64,000 nt of DNA from Sisyra terminalis. Taxonomy: Eukaryota; Arthropoda; Insecta; Neuroptera; Sisyridae. The position numbers and the translations under genes are program-made. The notes beneath the pieces were generated by a model. That model had not been told where the DNA came from. It saw only the letters and a program-made list of their open reading frames with translations, and did not search any database. The stretch spans positions 31,992,001-32,056,000 of the forward strand of contig OY292278.1 in the NCBI GenBank assembly GCA_958496175.1. The letters are read 5' to 3'. Positions 50,872-62,111 of the stretch are shown here, piece after piece; positions within the stretch are counted from its first letter, which is position 1; each line of letters opens with the position of its first letter.

Positions 50872-51462
50872 CAGGGGTCCCCAACCTTTTTGCACCCAAG
50901 AGCACATTCTAGAATGCCAGTCGAGTGGGGAGCACCATTTATTTTTAAAGGTATATTTACATATGGATATAACCAATAATATGTATAAGTAGAGATTGCA
51001 ATCTAGCAAAGTAGGATCCCGCGATCAAACTCAATTTTAGGCTCTGCGGGATCCCGCAGGATGATCCCGCTGTTACGAAATCAAATCCCGCGAGATTGGA
51101 AACAGTGCAGGATTGCAATCCCTACAAATAGGTAATGCAAAAAAATATCTACTTCGAAACATAAAATTATAAAATATAAAAAATCTGGTAATTTGATCAT
51201 ATTGGGAAAATGCATTATTGGAAGGCGTTATTACAAAAACTGAGACAAACCAAACTATACCCAAAACGCTATTTCAACAGAGAAAATTATAACGATATAA
51301 TTATGTTCACGTCTAATTCTCTGTTTAACTACTAAATATAAATTCTTCATAACATTTTATTGTACATTCAAATATAGTTTAACGTGGTTACACAGCGGCG
51401 AGAACACGTAAAACAGTTGACGGGCACCACGGTGTCCGCGAACATAGGGTTAGGGACCACTG
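50872..51462. mobile_element. hAT-type element with a nested insertion
   Basis: 591 bp, ends CAGGGGTCCCCAACC and (reverse) CAGTGGTCCCTAACC. Flanks GTTAATGC and GTCTATGC agree at 6 of 8. Same family as 47299-47492 (AAGAGCACATTCTAG). It contains a second small element at about 50990-51125. Confidence 0.72.
50990..51125. mobile_element. Short GC-rich foldback nested in a hAT element
   Basis: Ends TAGAGATTGCAATC and GATTGCAATCCCTA are inverted. The interior has several palindromic GGGATCCCGC-type blocks, much more GC-rich than the surroundings. Class not determined. Confidence 0.55.
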
Positions 51463-52331
51463 GTCTATGCAGGGAACAACGGAGACAATGTTTGCTGAAA
51501 AAAGGAATGTGATCGTCCCGTGATTTTTCATTACATCTTACAAGCGCAGCTGAAGGCCTTCCCTCATTATAGGATTATTTGTAAGGAGAATGTTAAACTT
51601 AGTATGTATCCTACCCTATACAAATGAAAATAAGATAATGTTAGGTCTGCCTAGCAGCAAAATTTTATTAGTTTTCCTTTCAGAACTTCAAAGCCACGAA
51701 TAAAATTTTAGATAACATATATTTCTATATATAAAAAAATATTGCTTACACAATATATGACCTACAGGCGAAAATGTAGATATCAATTAGTTTTATATTA
51801 TGTAGAATCATTTTAACAATTAAGTTAGAATATTTTTGGACACTTTTAGACCTATTGTTTTAAAGATATTAAATTAATATTTGGTGGAGAAATCATTAGG
51901 TGTCCGCAGCAGACGTTTAATATGGTGGCTATTGATGTCAAATTTTAATTTATGATTTTTAAAATAATTAATTTAATAAAAAGAAACCTACACGTGGTAT
52001 TAGAGTGTTGTCATTTGGAATTTAATTCAGCACCTTTGAATGGATTTGTATGTAATTGAATATTGAGTTCTATTCGCTTTGTAACGCCTAGAGGTCGATT
52101 TAGATTTGATTTGGAATCAAAATTATCGAAGAAGGGAATTATAACAGATGGTACAAGTGGCAAATGCGTTCGAATGCAGTTTGCAAAATATTCCAATTTC
52201 TAATGCAATTAATGTCGTGTAACGACTTGGAATCATTCGACCAAATGGCTAGCGACAACTCAATTAGAAATTCGCGACATCCTAACATCTGTTATCGAGT
52301 GAAAATCTCTTAATTTGATAGAATAACTCAC

Positions 52332-52793
52332 TTTGAAGACTTCGGAGAAAAATCCAGTGCCGATGCGTTCCTGGATGAAGTCGTCGAGCCGATTGAGGGA
52401 TGACACGGCGTGCTTTAATGCCTGGCATGATGAGCCGGTTTTGAGACGGTCGTTATGGGCTATTCGGGGCGATGTTACGTTATTTATGGTATTGTAATCA
52501 ATTTCGGTTGGAGGGTTATCGGACGGCTCTGTGGACGTGAAGAGGTTAGAAGAATTTGTTGCTGATGATCCTGAAGTTAAGGTACTGTATTGGTTGTTGA
52601 TTGCGTTGATTTCCACGTCGGATGTCTTATGCAAATTTTCAGCGCTGGCGATTTTTGGGCCAATTATTGGTCCACCGGTGATCAACTTTGTTTTGAAGAC
52701 ATTTTCACCGAGACAACATGGTGACATCTTCTTCGTATTGTTTTCACTAGCTATATTTTTCACGACATTTTTCAATAACTCGTTGGCATACAT
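52332..52793 (-). CDS. TESK-type kinase, N-terminal coding exon
   Basis: First visible coding exon of a TESK1/TESK2-family dual-specificity kinase (Drosophila relative: center divider). The family phosphorylates cofilin and controls actin dynamics. The exon encodes 154 residues from the first ATG; an in-frame TAA lies 33 bases upstream. Residues 1 to about 125 are a Ser/Thr/Asn-rich extension without a recognised domain. From about residue 127 the family signature begins: [18 protein letters not shown], then the glycine-rich ATP loop IGTGFFSEV (GxGxxxxV). The exon stops after a whole Lys codon at a GTGAGT donor, and the next residues (VTHRITGQV) are found 47 kb away at 5343. Family assignment rests on recognition of the kinase start; the join is inferred from phase and homology. 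Any 5' untranslated exon was not located. Confidence 0.88.
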
Positions 52794-53089
52794 GATATTG
52801 TTATCAAAAATTCGAAAAAATTATTAAGTCAATTGAGAAAAAAAAAGTAAAAAGCTCAAGTTCTATCCAATTTCAAACATATTGATGATATACCAGTTTT
52901 TGGGTTTATACTTTTAACTCAAAAGGATATTTTACTTGAAAAAATCACAGCACATTGTTTATCATGTCTTCAGCATGAGCACTTTTGACGAAATCTTAAG
53001 TTCTAACCAAGAAAATCTGGAAAAACAATTTAATACAACTTTTTTCAATGGGACAATTTTGTGTCACTAATAAATGACAGTTGTGTGAC

Positions 53090-53790
53090 GAACGCATCGT
53101 CGTACGAATTCGTAGTCTTTTTGGCTTTTTTTCGGTTTGAACGAAAAACAAATGACAAATAAACAAAACAGTAGAGAATTTAACGAAACAACTACGACGG
53201 AAAATTCAATTTTTCCCGCCTCACCCACACGAAAAACATTTGCACAATTGCACTAAATTACACTAATTCCCCCCCAAAAAGGATTTTATTATTTTCAATT
53301 TAATTCAGATTAGGTTTTGTCTTAGAAATGAGATGAAATTTCACCACTTTCCATCACATATACATACACATGCACAAAATGACAACAAACTGACGTGCAA
53401 AAATTAACAATTTCGTACGCGTTTGTTGATTGTTAAAACCGTGAAAATTTACTATTTTCCACTGCAGTTGACAACTTTTTTATATTTAATTACAATAGTT
53501 TAAATGTCACATTGCTTATTTATCAAATCAAATGTTTAATATTAATTGAAATTGATGGAAATATTAATTTTTAAAGAATCTAACAAAAGTCAGATGAAGC
53601 TGCCATGATGACGAACTATGCACTGCATTTGAGAATGTCTGTAATGAATGAAGTATGTATTACACATACTATCTACGATATATGTTTACATTACCATCTC
53701 TTTTTTGCTTTCATCATTGACGTGATGACGTACGTCGAATAATCATCGTAACAACTTGGTGGAAATAAAAAGTTGCGCACGCATTAGCTC
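53090..53790 (-). promoter_or_regulatory. Probable 5' region of the TESK-type kinase gene
   Basis: The 300-1000 bases before the first kinase coding exon contain GC-richer islands in an AT-rich background (GACGAACGCATCGTCGTACG at 53098; TGACGTGATGACGTACGTCG from 53718). The latter has two overlapping CRE-like TGACGT boxes. Placement as promoter or 5' leader is inferred from position only. Confidence 0.35.
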
Positions 53791-55697
53791 TAAATTCAAA
53801 TTTAATTATTTTTTAATACAATTAATGTTTTTCGTCACTAAAACCCTAAAAAACCAAACATTTAAATAAAATGTATCAGTTCTATTCGAGAAAAAGTGAA
53901 ATTTTCATATCAATAAATCAGTCTCAACGTTAATCAAATATATGTACATATATTCATTCACAAAAGAAAAAGAATTTAAACACAAAAAAATCATAATATT
54001 CTCACAAATATATTAGATTTTCTATACGATAAAGTAAAATGTACTTTCTTTCAATATGTTTTTTCGAATATATTTTACTTATTCGTTTTAATTGTCTCGC
54101 GTAATTAACATTTCGTTGTAATTAACATAATGAAAGTAACTTTTTTCTCTCGTCTTCATTCAATATTCTTTTGTTGCGAGCCAGAATGTCTATTTGTTAT
54201 AATACAACTTTTTCTCTTTTTTCCTATAAGATTTTTGTAATTTAATCTGCTCATTTAATTTTTTTGAAAAATTCGAAGTCATATTCAATTAAAATATGTA
54301 TAATATACGCGCAGATGCCTACACCTAATGCCGCATTAGTGAAATGGATGTTGATATATTAATTTTTGTGCAGAACAATTAATATAATTATAATCATAAT
54401 GACCGACATGGAATAAATTGTTTTCGGATGAAATAATTTATAGAAAATAATCGTAGCTTGTAGAATTTGTGAAAATTGCGTGAAGAGCGTTGGTAGAAAT
54501 CTTTGGAGTTGTATGTTCGTGTGATTGGAGAAAAAAAATACACATTTGCATTCAATTAGTACTACTTTTACATGCATATATTTAAAAGAAACATAGTTAA
54601 CTTTACTTTTATTTTATTAGTCGATATCATCAAAAATGATTTATTTCTTCAAGAACCATTAAAAAAAAATATTTTTTTAAATTATTATTTACCAACTGTT
54701 CATAAAATAATAAAACGAAAGTTATTGAATTTAGTTTTTTTATAATATTCTTGATATTTTGGCTCATGTCCCTTAATATTATGATACGTACCTCTTAAAA
54801 GTTTTCATTTTTTCCATTTCATTAATTATCTCAATAAATATTATTTTATGGATACTTCAACTTTTACGGACCCCACATTTTTTAAATATTGAAATAAAAC
54901 TATATTTTAATTCATCACGTTAGAAGTTATGAGTTACTAGAGCCACATTTTTATGTAGTCAAATAAACCGTGCCAGCAGGAACAATCCAGAGTTTTCCTT
55001 TTTTTTTTGTAATGTACAATTGGTACAATTCTACTCAAATTATGCAATTATTTGTTTTATATTTTGCATATTTATTCTATAAGCATAAATAAAATATATA
55101 GAATCATAATGATAAACCATAAGGCAACTTCTGAAACACTTTTTCCGTAATTAAACTTTTTGTGTTACCATTTTTCTTACATCGAGATTTGGTTTTATTG
55201 TTTCCTTAATATGTAAAATATGAAGAAAAATGAGTAAAATGTCACAAAACGAGAAAAGTTTGTTCAAGTAAATGTCATAAGCTACATAAATATATATGCA
55301 AAAACTGCATAACTTCAGTTCAACAACAATACATTTTCTTCTTATTTCACTTAAGTAAGATTTAAAACGTAAAAGGAAAACGGGGAAAACTACCCCTGTT
55401 AAAAATTGGCATTTAGAGACATTATGAGACATTACATTTAAAACACCATTATTAACTTCAAACGACTTTTAATGGGTTTTTTGAACATTTAAAATGTCTT
55501 TTTTAAAAAAGATATAGCCTGAAGTAAGCCATTATAGTTACCAAAAAAAAAAAACAATCTAAGATTCATCAAATACCTAAATACGGTTCTAATAACTACC
55601 TCTTACCAAAATTAGAAATTTCGCTGACTTTGAACAGTTATACTGTTCATACAACAATATATAAAATATCAGTTACGCAAAGATCTAACACTACTTG

Positions 55698-55745
55698 ATT
55701 ACCACTGATGAAGATTGCTTGAAAATCGGAATACGTATATAGGGA
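55698..55745 (+). ncRNA. Hammerhead-like motif of the ATACGTAT subtype, decayed
   Basis: CTGATGA, A, stem II GATT/AATC, then GGAA in place of GAAA, followed by the palindrome ATACGTAT. The full core sequence CTGATGA is kept, but the second core strand carries A to G. The flanks match the repeat at 29840-30925. Confidence 0.4.
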
Positions 55746-55977
55746 ATTCGTCAGTAATTCAATTGTTTAAACTTTTGTTCAAATTTATGTTTACTTTTGT
55801 AAATTATTTTACATAAATAAGACTACAATATATTTTAAGTATTTTATAAACAGTTCCTCTTCCCCCTGTTATTTAGAGACATTAACGTTAGAATAGAGAT
55901 ATAATTGTAACGATTGAAAGTGACTTATTTTTTAAGCTTCGTTCAAGTTCATTAATATTCTTAGGAAACGTTCCAAA

Positions 55978-56004
55978 AAAAAAATAAATAAATAAATAAA
56001 TAAA
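55978..56004. repeat. (AAAT)n microsatellite
   Basis: A-run followed by about five AAAT units. Confidence 0.9.
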
Positions 56005-56342
56005 ACCAACAGAAAAGAGGATTGCCAAAGAAACTTCCTAATAGAACAAGCAAGGATTGTAAAGTAATAATACTAATTTAACTCTTCTTTAGAGCTAACT
56101 CATATTGTTAACTTCAACAACAATTTAAAGTTTTATTGCTTCTTCAACCAATCCTTTTTTCTTGAACATCATCTTTCTATTTAGCCTTTGCAACAAGATA
56201 ATGAATGTATCTTATTTACTTTTATCATAGGCATTTTTAACATTTTTTTTTGAACTGTAGTTGTATGTGATATGCACTCTGAAAATAAATTAATTTTCTT
56301 TGAACCATTAGATGAATAAAAGCTTCATTATTTTGAAAATCC

Positions 56343-56348
56343 TTTATT
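56343..56348 (-). terminator. Candidate polyadenylation signal of mRpL55
   Basis: AATAAA on the minus strand, 47 bases after the stop. Confidence 0.55.
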
Positions 56349-56394
56349 AAAATATGACTAATATAAATAAAATACAACTATGACCATTGATACA

Positions 56395-56538
56395 TTATTT
56401 TTTCAAATATTTTAGATATTTGTTAGCATCAAATCCATCATCGATATCTTTTTCAATTTTAATTTTCTTCTTCGGCTTACGTTTCTCCAAACGAGCTTTC
56501 CGTTCTGCTTCTGATAAAGTTGTCAAATCTAATGGTAG
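56395..56538 (-). CDS. mRpL55: Mitochondrial ribosomal protein L55, exon 2
   Basis: Second and last coding exon, 47 residues and a TAA stop. It starts after a TTTCAG acceptor and reads LPLDLTTLSEAERKARL, followed by a strongly basic run (KRKPKKKIKIEK) and the C-terminal motif DDGFDANKYLKYLKK. This is typical of the L55 family, a small protein of the large mitoribosomal subunit. The exon joins exon 1 in phase 0 across a 59-bp intron (56539-56597). A polyadenylation hexamer AATAAA lies on the minus strand at 56348-56343, 47 bases past the stop. Confidence 0.9.
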   Translation of the reverse strand, partial: LPLDLTTLSEAERKARLEKRKPKKKIKIEKDIDDGFDANKYLKYLKK

Positions 56539-56597
56539 CTGAAATATTAATTAAAATGAATCACTTATTCTAAAATTGTTAGCTAATTTTAAAATAC

Positions 56598-56780
56598 TTT
56601 TATTATTTTTCTTGGTTCATGATACCGAATCGTGTAGCTCGAGCCATCAGGTTGAACTATTATTGTCGGATAAGTATTGGCATATTTTAATCGATGTGTT
56701 CGAGTTAAGCTGGCTGATAAGGCGTTTAAATATCTCACATTTGGATGAAATTTTTGTACAATTTTTGCCCACTGATTCAT
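56598..56780 (-). CDS. mRpL55: Mitochondrial ribosomal protein L55, exon 1
   Basis: First coding exon, 61 residues. The ATG at 56780 is the first after an in-frame TAA nine bases upstream. Residues 1-30 are basic, poor in acids and rich in hydroxylated residues, as in a mitochondrial import presequence. Residues 34-61 hold the family core: NTYPTIIVQPDGSSYTIRYH followed by EPRKIIK. With exon 2 the product is 108 residues, close to the usual size for insect L55. The donor is GTATTT, weak but placed exactly where the conserved sequence RKII-K/LPLDL continues in exon 2. The start lies 189 bp from the divergent sorting-nexin start. Confidence 0.9.
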
Positions 56781-56969
56781 TTCAATTTAATAAATTAAAT
56801 TATAACCTAATATCATTTGAGCTGATTTGAAAGGTGTTTCAAATATTTGATAAGAATGGTTCGGAAATGTTGTGCGACTGCGCATAAAGTGACAGTGTTT
56901 GCAAGAACCTAGAAGAACTGTGCGAAATTTGTTTAGATATCTGAAAAAAACACGTTTTTTTTTGCATTT
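56781..56969. promoter_or_regulatory. Shared region between mRpL55 and sorting nexin starts
   Basis: The 189 bases between two divergent start codons must hold both 5' leaders and probably a bidirectional promoter. The central part (about 56850-56935) is less AT-rich than its surroundings, with GTTGTGCGACTGCGCATAAA and further GC steps. No TATA box was recognised for either gene, as is common for housekeeping promoters. This is inference from gene arrangement. Confidence 0.55.
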
Positions 56970-57098
56970 ATGAAAATGGAAGGGAGTGCATCGGCTGTTA
57001 TCGATGTCACAACAGAAAATAAAATTATTTCACCTGTTAATCGGGACGAATATAAAGACGTGGATGGAATCAGTAATTACTCGGTAGATAATTCTCTG
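56970..57098 (+). CDS. Sorting nexin SNX7/SNX30-like, exon 1
   Basis: Encodes residues 1-43 (MKMEGSASAVIDVTTENK...), an unstructured acidic N-terminus as usual upstream of the PX domain. Two in-frame ATGs lie at 56970 and 56976; the first is chosen for lack of other evidence. The exon ends on a codon boundary at a GTAAAT donor, and exon 2 continues in phase after a 119-bp intron. Confidence 0.75.
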
Positions 57099-57217
57099 GT
57101 AAATAAAAGCATATTCCTTATCATTTCATGATAAATTTACCTTGAATTAAGTTAACGAATGACAGGGCGTTTTTAGTGTTTTATATGAAAATATTGACAT
57201 GTTTATGTTGATTTTAG

Positions 57218-57490
57218 GTGCAATCTCCTAGTATCGAAAGTTTTTCTTCGTTTCACGACATTGAAACCGTTTCCGAATTAAATATGGATCAGGATACAGA
57301 TCTTTGTGTTCGTATCGATAGCCCACAGAAACAGTTAGCCACGTTAGAAACTTATATATTATTTAGAATTATCACGAAAGTAGCTCGAATCGAATTCTCG
57401 GAAAGTGAATATGAAGTCCGAAGGCGCTATAATGATTTCAGTTGGCTTCGTCAAAAACTAGTCGAAACCTATCCTACTCATATTGTCCCA
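57218..57490 (+). CDS. Sorting nexin SNX7/SNX30-like, exon 2 (PX domain)
   Basis: Residues 44-134, starting after a TTTTAG acceptor. It holds the first part of a phox-homology domain from about residue 71: DLCVRIDSPQKQ, LETYILFRI and EYEVRRRYNDFSWLRQKL. The RRRY at 111-114 is the phosphoinositide-binding basic patch. The DSPQK and LETYI signature points to the SNX7/SNX30 branch (SNX-BAR proteins of endosomal sorting and autophagy, paired with SNX4 in other animals). The exon ends at THIVP with a GTAAAC donor, and exon 3 completes the PPLP motif. Confidence 0.92.
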
Positions 57491-57546
57491 GTAAACAAAG
57501 AAGTCCCTTTCTATAATAATTGAATCTAATTTTATTTTTTTTCCAG

Positions 57547-57711
57547 CCATTGCCAGCAAAACATACTTTGATTGGACAATTAGATCGATACTCCAAAGAA
57601 TTTATCATTACTCGAATGAATTTACTTAATATTTTTATAACACGAGTTGTAAATCATCCTATATTAAGTTATGATACAAATTTAAAAATATTTCTCACTG
57701 CCAATCCTACT
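57547..57711 (+). CDS. Sorting nexin SNX7/SNX30-like, exon 3 (end of PX)
   Basis: Residues 135-189 after a TTCCAG acceptor; intron 2 is only 56 bp. It completes the proline-rich PX motif (P/PLPAKHTLIG) and the membrane-facing helix (LDRYSKEFIITRMNLLNIF), and ends with LKIFLTANPT, equivalent to the KIFLTA end of the PX domain in SNX30. Phase 0 at both ends; donor GTAATT. Confidence 0.92.
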
Positions 57712-57773
57712 GTAATTATTATTCATAAATATTCAATACTTTTCGGTATATTAATATTTTTGTTTTCTTATAG

Positions 57774-57969
57774 GATTTTGCTGCGTACAGGAAAAGTAAA
57801 ACGAATGTCTTATCAATGGTTTCTGATTCCATCCATAATTTAACATATGTATATACAATTAAGTCTAAGAGTAGCGAATTCGAAAAATTTAAAGATTACG
57901 CAAATATATTACAAGAAAAATTAACAACTATCGAAAAAATTTCGCTAAGAATCAATAAAGAGCGTCAAG
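57774..57969 (+). CDS. Sorting nexin SNX7/SNX30-like, exon 4 (start of BAR)
   Basis: Residues 190-254 plus the first base of a split Glu codon, after a TTATAG acceptor (intron 3 is 62 bp). It encodes the PX-BAR linker (DFAAYRKSKTNVLSMVSDSI) and the first helix of the BAR domain (EFEKFKDYANILQEKLTTIE). The exon ends CAAG before GTAAAA. Read-through into the intron would add a short tail and a stop, so a retained-intron isoform would be truncated. Confidence 0.85.
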
Positions 57970-59226
57970 GTAAAATTGAGGAAAAAAAAATAAATATGAT
58001 CTTGATTTAAATGAATTATATTCAAGTAATAGTTTACAAAGATATAATAATTTGGTATCCGATCTAGAATCGAAGATTCTAGTGTCCAACCGTAACCGAA
58101 TCACAATTTTTGAGTATTAAGTTATAGTTTCGCCTCAAAATCGAAACCTAAACTTCCTTTTGAAGGATGTACCAAGTACAGTCAAGTTAATAAAAAATAT
58201 TTTTGTATAAACCTGTTAAAATAAACCAAGAAGGAATAAAAATAAAATAAGAAAATTTATTGACTGATAAAGAGATGAGAGTGATATGAGTAACCAATTA
58301 GCGAAAAAGGGAAAATAATAGTGCAAAAATATAGAAAGGCGGAAAGAATGGCGAATGTGATGTGAAACTTGATGTAAAGGAATCTTCCAGTGAAGAACCT
58401 CACCAATTTTTTAGTGTAATCATTAAAGTTTTTGTATATTTTAGTTAATTGCAAATTTGTGTTCAGAGAAGCAGTTATTTGATAGTTGGATAGTATAGTC
58501 TAGTATATCCGCTGTAAAAAAATAAATACTTAATCGGCGTAGTGCATAATCTCCTTTAAGTGGATCGCTCCGGAAGGCTACACGAAATTTGACGAACTTT
58601 GTTTCGGTAGGTTTTCTACCGAAATTTAAATTCAAAATTTGGTCGGACACCAGGATAAAGTTTTGTGTTGGCCACGAAAAACAGACAAAATTGTACGAAT
58701 TTTTATTTATAATTGAAGAATTAGGGGCGAGGGATTATTATTATCTAGTATTTTCAGTTTTTAACCGTATGATCAAATAGGTGTTAACTTTTTTTGCTAT
58801 GAATGGTTTCGATTTTTTAGAATCCTAGGTCATGGATTTTTAACTACGTTTGTTTATCTAAAGGTTGTCAATTTGCAGTATACGTTTCGAAGACATAGGC
58901 TTATGTTTTTTTTGACCAATTTTGTGTAAATTGTTGCGCAACTATTCATGTCACAAAATACACCGACAAATTGTTTGCGCAAACACAATGTTGTTGTGTA
59001 GGGGTCCCTGTAGAAAAAATATTTATATAACTTAATCTAACGAGCTAAGCATCATATTCTCTTATTTAAAATCAACAAAACTGTCATTAACTTTTTCTAC
59101 CAACAAGTCCTTGAAATACTAAATTTTTGAATTTAATTGCAATTCGATTGAGTAAAAAATATAATTTATTTTTGATAGAGTTGTTATTCATTATATATAT
59201 GGCAAAAATCATTGTTTTTTTTTTAG

Positions 59227-59852
59227 AATACGTCAATGAACTATCGAGTTTTTATCCAATTTTCAATAAATGGGCATTAAGTGAGCCGGCCTTAGCAACA
59301 TTATTAATGAAAATTGGATGCGCCGTAGAGCAAACTACAAATGCTCAAAACGTCTTGGTTAACAGCTACGGAACTACATTGGCGAATCCATTAGGTGAAT
59401 TTCTCATGTACATAGATGCAGCGAAGGATGTTCTGAATAGGCGTGACTCCTACCAAATAACTTACGAACATTCCATGGATGACTTATCGAAAAAACGTAG
59501 TGAAAAAGACCAATTAGTAGCCAATCAATCGAATCCTTCAACGACCAATAATTCAGCTCATTTCGCCCTTTGGAAACAACCAAGCAATGATCAACGCTTG
59601 GAAAAACTAGGAACTGATATTCCCCAATTAGTTAAACACACCGAAATGTTACAAGATCGTCTTGAGTGTGCCAATGAGGCTCTACGTAGCGATCTCGAGC
59701 GTTGGCACTTGGAAAAACAAGCAAGCCTTAAAAAAATGTTAATCGAATTTGCCAACAAGCATATTCAATACTATCAAGAATGTGTCAATGCTTGGGAAAA
59801 TGTAACAGAAGACGTTAGTTCGCAAAATGTACCTGTTAACAATTCCAATTAG
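59227..59852 (+). CDS. Sorting nexin SNX7/SNX30-like, exon 5 (BAR domain)
   Basis: Last coding exon, residues 255-462, after a poly-T/TTTTAG acceptor and a 1257-bp intron. It completes the split Glu (ERQ-EYVNELSSFYPIFNKW). The predicted alpha-helical BAR bundle follows, including the family-typical C-terminal LERWHLEKQASLKKM and HIQYYQECVNAWENV. BAR domains dimerise and sense curved membranes. Total product is 462 residues, near the 437-451 of vertebrate relatives. SNX7 and SNX30 cannot be separated here, as many insects have one ortholog of both. A candidate AATAAA lies at 60024-60029. Confidence 0.92.
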
Positions 59853-62111
59853 AAATAATTTTTCTATTTATCTTTACATATCTCATCGGCAATATGTGTA
59901 CCTTAATATTTATATATAAATATGAAAATAACTTAATTTGTTTTTGTTGCATTTATTAATGTTAATTATGAAATTGTTAATCCTTAATTTTCATTTATTT
60001 AATCTATAAAAAATCACATTACAAATAAAAACGTACATTTGAAAATCGTCTTATTTCAAATTTATACCTTAAATTTATTTCAAAAATATTTTTCATCTAC
60101 TTCAAGCTTTACGTACAAATCATAGACACATGATTGTATTAAAAATAAATCACAGAATTTATAACTTATTTAAAACTATTTTTTTAAGTAAATTGACGAA
60201 TTTTTCGGTACTTAAAAAGTGGAAACAAATAATAATTTAGTTTGAGTATTTTTTAACATAGTAACGTAGAAACTAATTCTTATTAGACCTAAAAATATTA
60301 ATAGAAGATTTTCAAATTTTGAATTATTGATTTTTAAGTACGCTAAAATAACTATGTTCCAAAACGTATGGCATTACATTATAAAATAATTATCGGTAAC
60401 GTTTATCAATTGAATGGTTTGATTTTTTTTTCATTTAACATCTAAAAGTGTATATAAAGAGGATTAAGCATGAAAAAACGACTCCCAACGATTTTTAAGA
60501 TGTTTGTCATTGATTTTCTTGGTGATATATTGAAAATAGCCTTTTTGAAAATTTATTATTAAAGACCATTTAACGTTCAAAATTTAGAAAATAGACGTGA
60601 TTATTTATCTAAAAACAAATACAAAAACAGTGTGCTCATTTTTTTTCAAAATTCCACCATTTAAAAAAATAACATCCCATATTTTCTAGGGAAATTTACC
60701 AACAACTGATTTATATTCTCAACACAATTATTTTTAAGTACTTTTTTAATAAAAAAGATGCCGAAATTTAAAAAAAATATAATTTTTCCTAAAACAAATC
60801 ATAGAATATTTCTTTGAATATGCTTTCCCCAATTTCCAATTTTGAAAAATTTAATGAAACGTATCTAAAGGAGTAGTATAACGTGGAATATTTCAGATAT
60901 ACAATGAGCGACCATATATATTAGGAGAAGTACTTAAATTTTTAACTTTGTATTGAAAATTTATTTTTGGATTTTGATGTAAATCTTTCTACTGGGATAT
61001 ATTTTGTTTTTTATATTCTAAATATAATACTCTCAAAAAATTTAGCCCATCTGAAAGATCAACAACAATTTATTTATCCAAGAGTACAAAATACAATAAT
61101 TTTATTACTGTCCCTGATAACATGACCAGCCATTGTAGTTTATTTTTTCTATAAAACCCGGGAAAAATATTTTTTCCCTGATTTTCCAGAGATTGTAGAC
61201 ACCCTACAAAAGGTGCTAATTAAATTAAATCAAAAAGATTTGAATTTACTCTATTATTGCTCATTCTATGGTTTTGCCACCTAACGCACAAAACTTGTAA
61301 TTAATATAAAACAAAATTAAGAACGTGAATTAGTCTTTTCTTAGAACGTCATTTTCTAATTGATTGGTTATAGGTTTCTTTTTATCAAATGTCACCAATT
61401 ATTAAAAAAAAATACTGATTTTTTACCGTATGGTGGCGTTACGATACATATTTGCACTTCTTGGAAAATTTGATGCCTGCACAATAACAATTTATCTAGT
61501 ACCTAATGTATAATTGGTTACTTCTCCCATGTCTACCTGTAATCACTACCGACCTTTTTGTTCTTAAAAATGAAGTCTGTCATTTGTCTGCGAAATTACT
61601 ACATCCCCTTTCAATGTTCACCGGTGGCGATATCATTACCATTGTACTAACAAACACTACGCAGTACACATTTAATACAATAAAAAGTACACTAGGAGTT
61701 AATTATGGCCATTAAAATTGGTCCAATTTTAAAAGTCGTAGGATGTCATTCATGCTTATTGTACTATACACTATGCAGTTCTTAATATGAGCAACTTTTA
61801 AACTAGTATCCAAAACTTTTTTAAGATTTTCTTCTTCAATTTTTGAGTCAAACACCTTTTTAAAAATATCCCATTCATTATAATTAATTTAAATTAAGAC
61901 TAACTATAAAATTGCGGTTTTTAAAAAGTGATTGTAGAGTATTCACTCTTTAAATAGAAATGAAAGAACTTTTATTTACGGCTCATCTATAGATAGGAAC
62001 TAAACGTAATAGTGGTTTTGTCCTATCTTATATGCGAAGCTTTTGTTTCTCTTATTATTCAGACTCATTAAAAAATAGTTTAATAAATATCAAATTTAAA
62101 ATTTCAAGTCT
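59853..62111. other. Convergent intergenic region, sorting nexin to unrecognised gene
   Basis: 3' ends of two converging genes with candidate AATAAA signals on each strand; no further gene seen. Confidence 0.5.
60024..60029 (+). terminator. Candidate polyadenylation signal of the sorting nexin
   Basis: AATAAA, 172 bases after the stop codon. Confidence 0.45.

Larger units (their letters stand above)
5344..52331 (-). other. ~47-kb intron of the TESK-type kinase gene
   Basis: Intron between the two kinase exons, 46,988 bases, with GTGAGT donor and CAG acceptor. It contains no convincing nested protein-coding gene; the many short ORFs are low-complexity translations or repeat fragments. It is a graveyard of MITEs, hAT fragments, LINE remnants, SINEs and hammerhead-bearing repeats, annotated separately. 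Confidence 0.8.
53800..56342. other. Intergenic region between the kinase and mRpL55
   Basis: Holds the decayed hammerhead-like repeat at 55698, its flank (an empty site for the hAT at 30098) and an AAAT microsatellite. Confidence 0.5.

Noticed and set aside
52531..52827. 98-residue plus-strand ORF
   Set aside because: Antisense shadow of the TESK-type N-terminal exon.
56576..56830. 84-residue plus-strand ORF
   Set aside because: Antisense of mRpL55 exon 1.
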